Of a stretch of 64,000 nt of DNA, positions 53,928 to 62,846 are shown in pieces. This DNA comes from Breviolum minutum Mf 1.05b.01 (Eukaryota; Sar; Dinophyceae; Suessiales; Symbiodiniaceae): positions 1-64,000 of the forward strand of contig DF239346.1 of assembly GCA_000507305.1 (NCBI GenBank). The letters run 5' to 3'. The translations under genes and the position numbers were made by a program. The stretch's first letter is position 1. Every line of letters begins with the position of its first letter. Under the pieces are notes generated by a model. That model had not been told where the DNA came from. It did not search any database and was given only the letters and a program-made list of their open reading frames with translations.

Positions 53928-56900
53928 GAAATATGATGGATGATGGATGATGGATGATGGATGATGGATGATGATGGATATATGATGGATACATGATGGA
54001 TGATGGTCAATGATGATAAATGATGATCAATGATGGTCCATGTTGGTTACATACATACAATTATAATATACCTCTTCGAAGTTATTTGCTGTTTCTCATG
54101 CAGATACTTCGAACAACATTTTGCACAAAAGCTGTTTGAGAGGGGGAATCTACTTCTCTCAAAAAAGTCGCCTACAGTACAATGCAGCCGAATCATGCAG
54201 GAACCTCGTTTTGAGGGTTTGTTCCAGCGTGGATTGATACATCCATGTTTTCTCGTTACATCCAAACACTCCCATGTAAAGTCTTTGCTGTTCCTACTCG
54301 TACCACCCCAGAGAATGACTGGAACCTGAAAATACAAACATCCCCCAAAAAGGAAGAAACCCTTATTAACTCAAATCAGTCTCAAATCACCAACCTTTAC
54401 TGATTTCAGAAATTTTGATTTCTTTCTTTGAACCCGTTGAAATAGCACCTCCCCCCCCCCAAACGCGGCGTTTCCATAAACGTTGTAGCTGGAAATTTTC
54501 ACAGGTGGAACGCTTGGAGTACGGCATTGGGGCACGAGCTGCCAAGCTCATCCCCGAGGTCCTGGAAGAACGTGTTTTAAAGTTTCACTTTCCAGAACCA
54601 TTTGAGCCATGAAAAAAACCCTGGTTGTTTAGGGTATATAGGGGATTATACTACCCAATTATATAGGGATTATAATAAACCATTATAAGGATCCCTGTTA
54701 ACCAACCAGTATAATGGAAAGTAGTAAGGTTTTTTTCGTGGCTCATTTGGGATTCTGCATCGGGTCCTGTTTTGGTAGATCACTTTCCTGTAATTACCCT
54801 CCTCAACAGACAGAGGGTTTTTTATCGGTGTATTACATAATCCGACACTACCATGTTATCGGCCAATTTGCAAATGTGGTACGCAAATATCTTATAGCCA
54901 TTGGCGTCTTTGGGAGGTATAGTACATACACCCTGTAAACTGTGGGGTCTTTTTTGTGGTCTGGTTTCCAACAATGAAATAGCATTGGTTGAATCATTAA
55001 GTAAGGCCTATAGCCACAATTTGTCCAAATTTTGGACCGGAGTCCTTTGCAGTTTCCTGGGACGAAATTCTGAAAAAGTGTTGCTAATTTAAGCAACTAG
55101 GACCTTCGATCTTTACCCATGGTTGAATTAAAAGCCATGAAGATGGGATGTACCAGAACCATCCCAGGACAAAAATTGATGTCCAAGGATTGAGCTCGAT
55201 TTTGTGAGATGAAACCACGACAAACACAAGAGATTTGACCAGCCGCAGGAATGACTTTTGATAGCCACAGCCCCAACATACCAAACATCCAACAAAGCAG
55301 GGTTTTCCTGAGGTGTTATTGATCACATTTCCCCCGCCTGTCTCTTAAGGCCTTACATATATTACATTCTTACTAGGTAGTTGGTTCAAATACTTTCTAT
55401 TTTCACCCCTACTTGGGAAATGATCCAACTTGACGAGCATATTTTGAGGGTGGGTTGAAACCACTTAGATGATCACCAGGCGGGATGTTCCTTGTTGAGG
55501 GCTGTTTCTTGTCGGCCGGGAAAAGGCTTCGCCTTGGCATTGTTTTTCCGTGAGCACAGCAGAGAGGCGTTCGATGACGGGGAATGTTGAGTGGGCTGGA
55601 AAGAAGTGTGCCACTACGGATCGTTGTAAATGGGGTGACATGGGGCCCCTATAAATGGCTTGAAATAGATAGGTAACTGTTTTTTCTTTTCGAATTAGGG
55701 TACCGGGTACTCTATACTTACAGCTGGTGACGGGGCCCACGTTTTCAGGGGCCCAGCGATGTTAGGGGGCGGGCTGGAGGATATCAAAACCCTCCCCAAA
55801 GTTTGGTTCCAGCCTGGAACCTGAAGCCATTTTCCAAAATTTGTTTCATTTCCTTCTTCCTTTCGGGTAGGCTTCGGGCTCAAGCCGGTAAAGATCTTAG
55901 GGTGAAGAGTGGGCTAAGGACACCAAGTGAGTCTCACCAACCGCTAGAAAAGTCCCATATCTATCTAAAGGCCTTTTCTTGGTGGTGAAATACTATCATT
56001 CACTTTGCGTTGTCGCCGACTCTTTGAGAACCAGTGATGGTATCCACCCCCCCAACCTGCAACACTAGGTGTTTTTCATAGGAAAAACCTACTGGGAAAG
56101 TTGACACATTTCCTACTCCTATTTTTTTTTGGGACTTTTATTGCAACTACGTATGGTTGGGGGGGGCGAAATCCAAGTCTTAACTGATCAAACTTTTGGA
56201 GTGTCATTTGCTCCCTGCATGTTTTTTTTGTTGCGGTATAGAATTCTACTATAAGGAGGGTTGATGATGTTGATGTATTTTTGGACATTAAAATTGTTCA
56301 CCTGCAAGATTTTTTTGGTACACGGAAGTTCCTTATAGATGTTTCAACCCCACCCTATCACACACCCAACCGTAGAGCATTTTCCTACAACCCATCTCAA
56401 GGTCCTATGATTTCATTGGTTCCAATGAGAAGTCCACGCGTTGCTTCGTGCCATGGACGAGACGAAGAGATCCGGGAAATACAAAAAACATGAAAAAAAC
56501 CTTCTCCGGACATGTCCTCACCATGAGGAAGTGATAGTTGGAAGCGATAAAAGGAGCTACAATGGGAATGTTGGTGTCCTTCCCCCCCCGTTGAGTTAGC
56601 CACCCTTGGATACAATTGGTATAGGGAAGTTCCAACAATCACTGTGCCAACCCGAACCATTTTTTCTACACATAAGACTCCCAATTTTTATCAAATTTTA
56701 ACCTTTGCACCTGGCAACGGTATTTTTTTTGAGTGCCTTTATCTTGACATTTAAGTTGAGGCGGATATGTTTTTTGACATTCGAAGTTCCAAAGGAGCTT
56801 TCCCTGAAGGAAACGCATCTTGCAACCAAAACGTGTTTGTTCGGTGCAAAAAGCGTTAGTTTTAAGGGGCCGGGTTAGAGATTATTTGTTGAGAAAAATA

Positions 56901-59900
56901 TCCTACTGTTGATGGACGAAATCCTGCACCAGGTGATATGGTAGTTTATAATTTATATGTTTATGCCATTATTTACAAGGTTTTATACATCCCAGGTGGT
57001 GATCGCGGGATTTCTTCCATCAACAGTACCATTCTGAGAATCCAACTCAGTAGAATTCGACCACTTCAAGACCCGAGGGCAACATCCAAAATACGACCCC
57101 TAAGGGGTTTCCATTGAGGTTTCCTTAGCAAAGAAACATTGGAAACTATTTCATGTTTTGGGGTGAGTATTGAAGTTGTCACTTCCTTCAGATGTTTTTT
57201 GGGAAAACTAACATCCTCACAGAAAGTTGGTGTGACACTTGGGGGGGCCTGTGTTCCAGTAAATGACCAACTAAAAAAACATGTTTAAGATGGCCAGGGG
57301 ACTAAACTTGGCCGATAATAATTTAGTTCAATTGAGCCTCCTGAAAAAAGGGCCCCTGGTTGTTGAGAGTATGTGGGGGATTATACTACCCAGTTATGTG
57401 GGGATACCATGACTGGGTGGTTGTTTCAAATATTTGTTATTTTCACCCCTACTTGGGGAAGATTCCCATTTTGACAAATACGTTTCAAGGGGGTTGAAAC
57501 CACCCAACCACATAATAATAATCCCTATTAAACACGAAGGATTCAATGGAAAGTAAGGGGCCCCGGGTTGTTTGAATGTGGCTCAATCCGATGTCAAGAT
57601 GGAACATTGATAGAACCAGCCGATTTGACCGAGGTGTTGACCATAGCTCGAAGCTAAACCTTACTCAATCAATGATGTTGATGGAAGGAATCCCTTTTGA
57701 GCACTTGGTGTCTATATGTGAAACCCTGGCAAACTGCAAAAAGATGATTATTCATCTCAACTGTTTCTTTAATGATTTCTCCTCATCAACAGTAACAACA
57801 TAGTAACGATTATTCATCCTTCCTGGAGTATCAACGTTCACATCTCTCACCGCATGCTGAGGTACTCTCCATTTCACGGCTTTGTGAGGACAACGCAGAA
57901 TCTTCGGTCGCAGAGATAATGGAAAAAAGGTGAGTGAACATAGTAAAGAGGCCAGATGGTAGTTTCAAAAACATGTTTTTTATGTTCACCCCGAACTTTT
58001 TTTTGGGAAGACTTTTCCAATTTTTGACTTGCGCATATTTTTTCAGCATGGGGGTGGTTGAAAAACTGCCAACCCAGATAAACCTTCAAACATTGTGGTG
58101 ACATTCTGGTGGCCTTGGGCCCTGTATATATACATATATCATATACCATATGTTTTTTTTACAATTTACACATATATATATATATAAATGCATTGCTAAC
58201 ACACAATTATGTTACATGTCTCAACGGGATTGGTCATAATTACAACATTTATATATATACATAGGTATGGGTGTGTACAAGCATGTGTGTTTTTGTTAAA
58301 CAACCATAAGCTGTATGACTTTGTAACACCGATGCTGTCCAAAACTTTTTGGCTTTGTTGAGAATGACTCCCGGTTTTGTGCGCGGAGCAATGAGGCAGT
58401 TTATGTTTGGATAGAACATCACTAATTACATTGGAAGCTTGCAAGCATTACCCTCCAGGAAACTAGCATATCCCAACTGGGGAAAAGGAAATTCATCTTC
58501 CCAACTGCCTTTGGATCGGATATATTAGTTCCCAGCAGGGTATGAGTTTGTTTGCCAATCACAGGCTTTGTCATTTGTCTTGGCAAAGTGTTCTTGTGGA
58601 TAATGACCCCTCACGCAATTCCCCGGATGAATGGTGGCGTAAAAAAGGGAAAACACTGGTCTCCACATATACATACATTCTTATTTGCATACGTATGTAC
58701 ATTACATATTTCATTTTTAAGATGCTTGCATATTCATTTATATACATAATTGTACATATATATTTATATATCTGCATATTGTATTCATGTTCATATTGAT
58801 GTACTTACTCCATGTTCATTTATTTCTCCGCTTAAAAATCATGTTTAGTTTGTGATTCACATATTCATATCTATACATATGATAGGATATTTACATATGA
58901 TAGGATATTCACATATTGATAGTATATATGGTTCATGTGTTTTGTTCACATATATGTATATGTACAGTTGCAAGTTAGCCGTTTTTTGCGGCTTTTTTTC
59001 GGCAGCCAATCCTCCAACTTCCTAAGGAAGGAACCTTTCGGAGCAGACATGACTTCGCCCCTCGGCTTTGGGATTGATGTGGTTTTTACCAACAAAAGGG
59101 GGTTTGGAAGGATGATTTTCCTTTTTGCTTGGGTGATTGTTTGAAAACATGTTCATTTTCCAGGGTGTACTGTTGATGGTTCAGAATCCGGCTTCCACCT
59201 GTTGAGGTTGGTAGTTGATCCACCATTGTTTACAAAGTTTTATACATCCCAGGCGGTGCAGGATTTCTCCCATCAACAGTAGCCATTTGGTTCTGATTTG
59301 AAGACATCCTGTCTATTGTTTAATTTTGGGAGGATCAAATGGCAGCTGATGGTTTTCAAGCATTTTTCTTTCGATGTCTTAAGAATTTGGGGGATGATGT
59401 CCCATTTGCATCCATTTGCTGCATTTCTTCTCAGAATGGTGGATGCTGCCACCAATCATGGGAATCCAAGGGTAACCCCCCCAATGCCGCCCCCCCCAAG
59501 AAATAAGTCTTAAAGCCTTATGCACGCGTTACTAACCATTGTTGTCCCTAACAATCCCCTAAGAAGGCCTTATTTCCAGGGGGTGGCATAGGGGGGGTTA
59601 GCCTTAGATTTCCATGATAGCAGCTGAAAAAGATCTGTATGACTTCATTGATTCCTTTTGAACCTATGTATGAAGGATTGTGTTTACATATTCCACTCAC
59701 AAGTCTTGCCCCTGCTTGAACACAATGCCTGTAAGTATACCAAACATACCATATTTTGCATATCTCTACACCCTAAATCAGCCATCCAAACAATTAGGTG
59801 ATCTAAGATCCAAGTCAGTATAGTTAATCAAGTGGAAGTATATACAACTTAAGTACCTGATTTAAGTGTTTTTTTCCAAAAACTTGGAACCCTAAATTGG

Positions 59901-61699
59901 GTTGGTTTTCTGCTGAAACCCAACCAATTCCAAGGAATTTGGGGACATACATGTACCTCCCCGCAGCCCGGCAGAATCCTCCGCCGGCCTAAGGAAGTCA
60001 GCAAAGGATGGGCCAAGCTGAAATACGGTGCCATGGGATGCGGTATGGGTCCACCAAGATTGATGGCCTAAAGACCCTCAGGTAGAAGTAGAAGCAAAGA
60101 TAGATGGAGGTGTTTCAAAGTTGTGATATGTCATTGTGTTTTTAATATATATATATATATTTATACATTTATAAATATTTATATATATATATATATGAAT
60201 ATCTTAATTCCATGTCCAACAGGTTTTTCCTTGGTTCATGTCATGGAGTCAGTTTTTTGCCTTTTTGGAGCCGGCATGGAGTCAAGGTATCAACAATCAG
60301 CCGGTGACTTCTGTGAAAAAACTACAGCTCCTGAAAACGCTGAATTCACACCGGTGTAGTTATATGCAAATGTCAGAATATCACTATCACTGTCATGAAC
60401 TAGTGAAATGACATGGACTGATGACCATGATACTGTTGATGGACAAAATCCTGCACCACCAATCATGATGATTATCCCATTATTTATAGGGTTTTAACCA
60501 TCCCAGGTGGTGCAGGATTTTGTCCATCAACAGCATTTACATGACCTCTTAATTTACATGACATGAAAACATCCTTGGAGCTTTGTACATTTAGATTTGT
60601 GTGGAACGCCATTGTGCTGATCTCTGAAAAAAAAACACCTTTTTTTTTTTCGGCAGGCAACAAGCGGCGTGGTACAACGATGACGAAGGCGGTGGTGCTT
60701 GGGTGCTTGTTGGTATTTGGAAGGGAGCGATTTGGAGCTGGGAGTCTCTAAAGCAATTATTATAATATGGAGCTGAGGAGCTTCCCCCAGGTTTCGATCA
60801 GCACATCTTATACCTGGTTTCTAAGATTTTGAATTTGCACCCATACCTCGGGAAATGATCCAAGTTGAACATAGTTTTCGAGATGGATTGAAACCAACTG
60901 GCCGTCGAGTCAATGTGGTTTTGTTGATTTCTGCAATTTGTCGCTGGTGGTGAAATAGTGGGATGACTATGAACAATTTATGATTGACATTAAGCTCACA
61001 CCTGAAAAATGATGCTTTGAAGACGATCTTTTCCCTTTGTGGCTCGTCATTTTTTTGAGGTGCTAACTGTTGGTTCGAGCGAGTGTACTACACATGAGAC
61101 AATTTCTAGCTGTTGGCTCAGCTATCTAGTCCAAAACTACCACTGTCATTATAAAAAGCATTGCCATGTATATAAAGGATAATATCAGGATATATCAGGT
61201 GTCAGGAGGTGACTCAAAATTGGGGATCCAAAAAACACTAGAAATCGTTCATTGATCTTAGGGCCCTTTTGGGACATATCCCACCAATATCATATTCAAC
61301 ATGGGTTGGTTTCGTAGGAAACCGCTTTGGGAGCCGTTGAGTCTCACAAATCATTGGTTTGGAGTGATTCGCACCAGCGTCGACCAGATTTTTTGCGCGA
61401 AATTGGTTGGCATATGGGTGTTTCCTCAAATGGTGTTTTCCCCCCAAAACCCCCAAAATGATCATTCTTAGTAGGAAAACCAATGGTTGTTGGCTGCCAC
61501 CATTTTAGGAAAACCCCATATTTTGACGTTCCATTTTTTTCCCACACGGATTTCCGGTAGATTTCCACGAAACGAATGGGTTTTTTCGAAGGATGGTTTT
61601 CCTTTGAAAAACCGGCAGGATTTCCTCCAAGCTCTGCGCAAAGTGGGCGCCACACTCCCCAAGTCGAAACCGGTCCCGGTGAACGCCAAGCTTCCGGAG
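39558..61699 (+). CDS. Coiled-coil protein gene, multi-exon, family not recognised, 3' end not found
   Basis: I do not recognise the family. The N-terminus (ATG 39558) is MAPSKGHVLGVKGLPLE, REERLKKLMTSKAYGG, followed by a basic Ser/Thr/Arg-rich region (exon 40185). From 41363 the exons encode charged, heptad-like helix: VERARAK, EEAFSR, HIERMGSSEVETLKVQL, AQSANDDLIEQLKAAQ, DQLEEMHRRC, ARQELQRFK, VVRRLE, REMSDAQQGFVIQKV, VERLEYGIGARAAK. Later exons (59994, 60657, 61619) give KGWAKLKYG, NKRRGTTMTK, and DFLQALRKVGATLPK. Exon phases agree at nearly every join from 41363 to 54558 and from 59994 to 61699. Several donors are GA or GC. Exons between 54.6 and 60.0 kb are uncertain, and no stop codon was identified. 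It could be a cytoskeletal or ciliary-type protein, but nothing proves that. Confidence 0.75.
39857..39884. repeat. TTTG microsatellite
   Basis: Six to seven TTTG units in the intron after coiled-coil exon 1. Confidence 0.8.
39988..40094. repeat. R2 element
   Basis: ATGGGAGTTTCC to GGAAACACCCAT with internal GGTGGTACCC/GGGGTACCCC arms. Followed by an AT microsatellite. Confidence 0.75.
40185..40403 (+). CDS. Coiled-coil gene exon 2: basic Ser/Thr/Arg-rich
   Basis: TTAG|GTC acceptor, phase 0. Reads VDDSSLVSRSHGATGRPK, PSRATSVTVPRATRATR, SLLHTTEAYRQQQGTTAE, TLLEVGKKTMTPEKAGFKGI. It is the largest exon of this gene and markedly more GC-rich than its surroundings. Donor GC after 40403, or GA after 40421. 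Confidence 0.78.
40606..40714. repeat. R3 element
   Basis: ACTGTTGATGGAAGAAATCC to AGATTTCTCAACCATCAACAGT (ends), with GCGATCACCA/TGGTGATCGC inner arms. Confidence 0.78.
41363..41398 (+). CDS. Coiled-coil gene exon 3
   Basis: Reads REAQQVERARAK in phase 0 with a GT donor. The acceptor is CGCAAG|C; an upstream start at 41314 is possible with a different phase. Confidence 0.6.
41513..41615. repeat. R1 element
   Basis: CTGGGTGGTGGTTTCAAATA to GGTTCAACCACCACCTAG; 115 bp after the coiled-coil exon at 41363. Confidence 0.75.
41880..41962. repeat. R6 element, partial
   Basis: CTTCCAATCATCATGTTTGG, GCTATGTTAGTCTC, TTTGAGGGTGTAT. Confidence 0.4.
42640..42785. repeat. R7 hairpin element, diverged
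   Basis: TCAATGGTTGTTTCTGGTTC, CCTTAAGAGGTGGTAGGT with TCACCTACCAAGGGAACCC; ends 127 bp before the 17-nt micro-exon. Confidence 0.7.
42913..42929 (+). CDS. Coiled-coil gene micro-exon of 17 nt
   Basis: CTCAG|GAA acceptor and GA donor. Reads EEAFS plus AG of Arg, phase 0 to 2, matching both neighbours and continuing the heptad-like helix (RARAK-EEAFSR-HIERM). A longer alternative frame here (KRLFQGPGHAMNEAP) fits neither neighbour. Confidence 0.55.
45258..45355. repeat. R1 element
   Basis: CTAGGTGGTGGTTTCAAAG to GGGTTGAAACCACCAACTAG; well preserved. Confidence 0.8.
45505..45612. repeat. R3 element, left end decayed
   Basis: CCTTGTAAATGGTAGCATAA core and CAGATTTCTTAACCATCAAC right end. Confidence 0.55.
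46244..46328 (+). CDS. Coiled-coil gene exon 5
   Basis: TCCAG|G acceptor and GT donor. 28 full codons: HIERMGSSEVETLK, VQLREAADSRFRVQ. Strongly helical and charged; ends in phase 0. Confidence 0.8.
46449..46475. repeat. GGTTT microsatellite
   Basis: Short run of GGTTT units in the intron after the 46244 exon. Confidence 0.75.
46914..46976 (+). CDS. Coiled-coil gene exon 6
   Basis: CCAAG|GCC acceptor, 21 codons, phase 0 to 0: AQSANDDLIEQLKAAQFLG, RK. GA donor (46977-46978). Confidence 0.8.
47466..47622. repeat. R10 element
   Basis: TAGTTTAGGGTATATACAGG, GCATTATATACA ... TGCCCTATATACCCTAAACTA stem, then GGGGATCATAATAAACCATT, AGAAGGA ... CAACCAGTGTAAAGGAAAG. Confidence 0.65.
47907..47942 (+). 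CDS. Coiled-coil gene exon 7
   Basis: CTTAG|GAC acceptor. Reads DQLEEMHRRCRT with a GA donor at 47943. The reading frame stays open further, so the 3' boundary is the choice that keeps phase. Confidence 0.6.
48054..48160. repeat. R1 element
   Basis: CTAAGTGGTGTTTTTG to GGGTTGAAAGCACCAACTAG. Confidence 0.65.
48644..48665. repeat. CT microsatellite
   Basis: (CT) about 11 units, about 100 nt upstream of exon 48762. Confidence 0.85.
48762..48797 (+). CDS. Coiled-coil gene exon 8
   Basis: CGCAG|GCT acceptor. Reads AAHARQELQRFK, phase 0 to 0, with a GC donor (48798-48799). Confidence 0.65.
49058..49155. repeat. R9 palindromic element
   Basis: CCCAGATGCTCAATGTATGG, CATATTTACCTACATATATT ... AATGTAGGTAAATATACCG, CCATACATTGAGTGTCTGGG. 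Confidence 0.75.
49550..49599 (+). CDS. Coiled-coil gene exon 9
   Basis: TGAAG|GCC acceptor. Reads AQVGKKAKHPAVVRRL plus GA of Glu. GT donor, phase 2, completed at 51206 to give RRLEREMSD. Confidence 0.7.
50761..50862. repeat. R1 element
   Basis: CTAGGTGGTGCATTCAAACG to GCTTCAACCATCCACCCAG. Confidence 0.65.
50970..51070. repeat. R6 element
   Basis: CCCTGAAGTTTAACACGGAA, CCTAAAAACGCCC to TATGTCAAACTTTGGGGGTG, TAT. Confidence 0.5.
51206..51275 (+). CDS. Coiled-coil gene exon 10
   Basis: TTGAG|G acceptor. Reads REMSDAQQGFVIQKV, TEKHGKTE, with a GC donor (51276-51277), phase 0. Confidence 0.7.
52335..52515. repeat. GAT-type imperfect microsatellite
   Basis: ATGATGATGACGATGATGAT-type trinucleotides, then longer imperfect units based on GATGACAGTCGATGATTGAT. 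Intron of the coiled-coil gene. Confidence 0.85.
52856..52967. repeat. R3 element
   Basis: GAGTCAGAAATCCGGCG, CCCTGTAAATAATGGGATAA, and TTCTTCCATCAACAGT. Confidence 0.6.
53314..53411. repeat. R1 element
   Basis: CTGGGTGGTGGTTTCAAGTA to GGGTTGAAACCAACAACTAG. Confidence 0.75.
53855..54040. repeat. GAT-type imperfect microsatellite
   Basis: (ATG)n with a GGTGGT interruption, then ATGATGG units; the second such tract within 1.4 kb of the first. Confidence 0.85.
54505..54558 (+). CDS. Coiled-coil gene exon 11
   Basis: CACAG|GTG acceptor, phase 0. Reads VERLEYGIGARAAKLIPE with a GT donor after 54558. The frame stays open to a TGA near 54610 (VLEERVLKFHFPEPFEP), so this could instead be a terminal exon, and the downstream exons would then belong to another gene. 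Confidence 0.68.
54618..54724. repeat. R10 element
   Basis: GGTTGTTTAGGGTATATAGG, GGATTATACTACCCAATTAT ... GGATTATAATAAACCATTAT, AAGGATCCCTGTTAACCAAC CAGTATAATGGAAAGTA (blocks). Confidence 0.7.
55373..55468. repeat. R1 element
   Basis: CTAGGTAGTTGGTTCAAATA to GGGTTGAAACCACTTAG. Confidence 0.68.
55901..55918 (+). CDS. Coiled-coil gene exon candidate
   Basis: TTAG|GGT acceptor and GA donor, phase 0 to 0. Reads GEEWAK. An overlapping alternative frame from 55871 (LRAQAGKDLRVKSGLR) fits phase less well. Weak. Confidence 0.3.
56905..57027. repeat. R3 element
   Basis: ACTGTTGATGGACGAAATCC to GGATTTCTTCCATCAACAGT, with CCATTATTTACAAGGTTTTA in the middle. Confidence 0.78.
57355..57560. repeat. R10 element interrupted by R1
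   Basis: Left part GGTTGTTGAGAGTATGTGGG GGATTATACTACCCAGTTAT to 57412; right part ATAATAATCCCTATTAAACA to GGAAAGTA after 57510. The R1 copy sits between. Confidence 0.7.
57413..57510. repeat. R1 element nested in R10
   Basis: CTGGGTGGTTGTTTCAAATA to GGGTTGAAACCACCCAACCA. It interrupts the R10 sequence at 57355-57560. Confidence 0.72.
57676..57792. repeat. R3-like element, degraded
   Basis: ATGTTGATGGAAGGAATCCC and CTCATCAACAGT ends; the interior is unrelated. Confidence 0.4.
57950..58078. repeat. R1 element, degenerate
   Basis: GATGGTAGTTTCAAAAAC, TTCACCCCGAAC and GGTTGAAAAACTGCCAACCC retain the R1 order with insertions. Confidence 0.5.
58449..58542. repeat. R5 element
   Basis: TACCCTCCAGGAAACTAGCA to TATTAGTTCCCAGCAGGGTA, with CATATCCCAACTGGGGAAAA. 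Confidence 0.75.
59169..59281. repeat. R3 element
   Basis: ACTGTTGATGGTTCAGAATC to GGATTTCTCCCATCAACAGT. Confidence 0.75.
59994..60027 (+). CDS. Coiled-coil gene exon (late)
   Basis: CTAAG|GAA acceptor and GT donor, phase 0 to 1. Reads EVSKGWAKLKY plus G. The frame also reads open from 59967. Confidence 0.6.
60146..60197. repeat. AT microsatellites
   Basis: Two (TA)n runs separated by about 20 nt. Similar AT runs occur near 22495, 22858, 31155-31195, 34440, 40095, 42147, 50378 and 58170. Confidence 0.8.
60432..60534. repeat. R3 element
   Basis: ACTGTTGATGGACAAAATCC to GGATTTTGTCCATCAACAG, with TGCACCACC/GGTGGTGCA arms. Confidence 0.78.
60657..60688 (+). CDS. Coiled-coil gene exon (late)
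   Basis: GGCAG|GC acceptor, preceded by a long T tract, and GC donor. Reads (G)NKRRGTTMTK, phase 1 to 0, matching both neighbours. Confidence 0.65.
60820..60903. repeat. R1 element, degenerate
   Basis: CACCCATACCTCGGGAAATG, ATCCAAGTTGAAC and GATTGAAACCAACTGG retain the R1 order; the left end is lost. Confidence 0.45.
61000..61088. repeat. R6 element, diverged
   Basis: CTCACACCTGAAAAATGATG ... GAGGTGCTAACTGTTGGTTC, GAGCGAGTGTAC. Confidence 0.4.
61414..61520. repeat. R2 element
   Basis: ATGGGTGTTTCCTCAAATGG to CCACCATTTTAGGAAAACCCCAT; inverted ends about 20 bp, interior diverged. Confidence 0.7.
61619..61699 (+). CDS. Coiled-coil gene exon (last recognised)
   Basis: GGCAG|GAT acceptor and GT donor, 27 codons, phase 0 to 0: DFLQALRKVGATLPK, SKPVPVNAKLPE. 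Codon composition is GC-rich compared with the flanks. Confidence 0.78.
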
Positions 61700-61715
61700 G
61701 TCTGATGCAGTTAGC

Positions 61716-61810
61716 CATGACGGATCCATGGGACTGGTATATTTTCCTACATTTACCATAAATTTTAGCCAAAATGTAGGTAAATCATATACATGGATCC
61801 GTCATGGGCT
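61716..61810. repeat. R9 palindromic element
   Basis: CCATGACGGATCCATGGG ... TTTTCCTACATTTACC ... AAAATGTAGGTAAATCATAT, ACATGGATCCGTCATGG. Begins 17 bp after the last coiled-coil exon. Confidence 0.72.
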
Positions 61811-62094
61811 ATGGAAGTGAGAAACTCCCCCAAAAAAGTCCCCAAAGGGGTAGGGTCCTTACTGACTTTGCGTCTTCGGAATAGACCTTTTGACCTTTCA
61901 ATCAACGAAAAATGTGGAGCACTTCACCCCATGGATATCAAAAAAATGGCAGGATGATTTCGGTATGTCAACAAAAATACCTTAAGGAATGGGAGATCTT
62001 GGCTACATATTCTGAGATATTCCAAAAGGTTTGGCAATTCATGTTCAAACATGGAACCCAACAAAAAAACATCACAAGGCATTCACCAGGAATC

Positions 62095-62135
62095 TCAGGT
62101 ATTTTTGAGCTATGTTAGTCACTCCGGAGGGTAAT
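62095..62135. repeat. R5/R6 right half
   Basis: GCTATGTTAGTCACTCCGGA followed by GGGTAA; no matching left end. Confidence 0.4.
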
Positions 62136-62332
62136 TGGGATGCAACTATCAAATATAAAGTTCTTCAGTGATTCAACCAATGTTGTTCTTCATCCAGTGT
62201 TCTTGGAATATTCTGTTGATTTGGTAGTTGCGTAAACTATAATTCTGGGAAGTTTACAACAAATTCAGATTGAATTTACATTAAATGCAGGTTGAGTTTT
62301 CATTAAATTACCGAAACAATCTTGGACATAAT

Positions 62333-62444
62333 TCCCGAGGGATCCAATCACCTTGTCAGATGATCATTGGGGTATATAATCACATCCTCAGCGAGGTATT
62401 CAGGTTCCAATACCATTCTCAGAAGGTGATTGGATCCCTAGGGT
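62333..62444. repeat. R4 element (opposite orientation)
   Basis: CCGAGGGATCCAATCACCTT to AAGGTGATTGGATCCCTAGG. Confidence 0.78.
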
Positions 62445-62846
62445 TTATGTCATGTTGGTTGCGTGATGGAAGGAACCTTGCAACAAACCCCGTTAGCTTC
62501 GTAAAGGGAATCCACTTAGTTTGTTGTTTTCCATGTTGATAGCTGAAAAACGATGTATATATATATAATATACATAATATACAGTGACTTTGATTCATTT
62601 TAAATGCTCCGTGTTACATGGCTCACTTTCATGTTGTGAAGCAGCAGGAGAGGTAAAAAACATCGGATGAAACCAATGATTTTGATTCTTCAAGTCTTCA
62701 AGCATAGGGCAGCGATGGGAACAACTGGCCTGGACAGACCTTGGCTCTCAATATTGTAGGTGGAGAGGGTAGTGAAACACCCAAATCTTTGGATCAAGGT
62801 CATGGTGCTTGGTAGATAAGAACTGTAGGTCATGGGACGTAACTAG

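Larger units (their letters stand above)
55919..59993. other. Intron or intergenic sequence with repeats
   Basis: No convincing exon. Holds R3 (56905-57027), R10 with nested R1 (57355-57560), a degraded R3-like unit (57676-57792), degenerate R1 (57950-58078), R5 (58449-58542), R3 (59169-59281), and AT-rich runs near 58.2 and 58.7-58.9 kb. Confidence 0.45.
61700..62846. other. Non-coding stretch with R9, R5 and R4 elements
   Basis: Contains R9 (61716-61810), a half R5 (62095-62135), R4 (62333-62444) and a TATA-type microsatellite near 62.56 kb. No exon was recognised. Confidence 0.45.
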
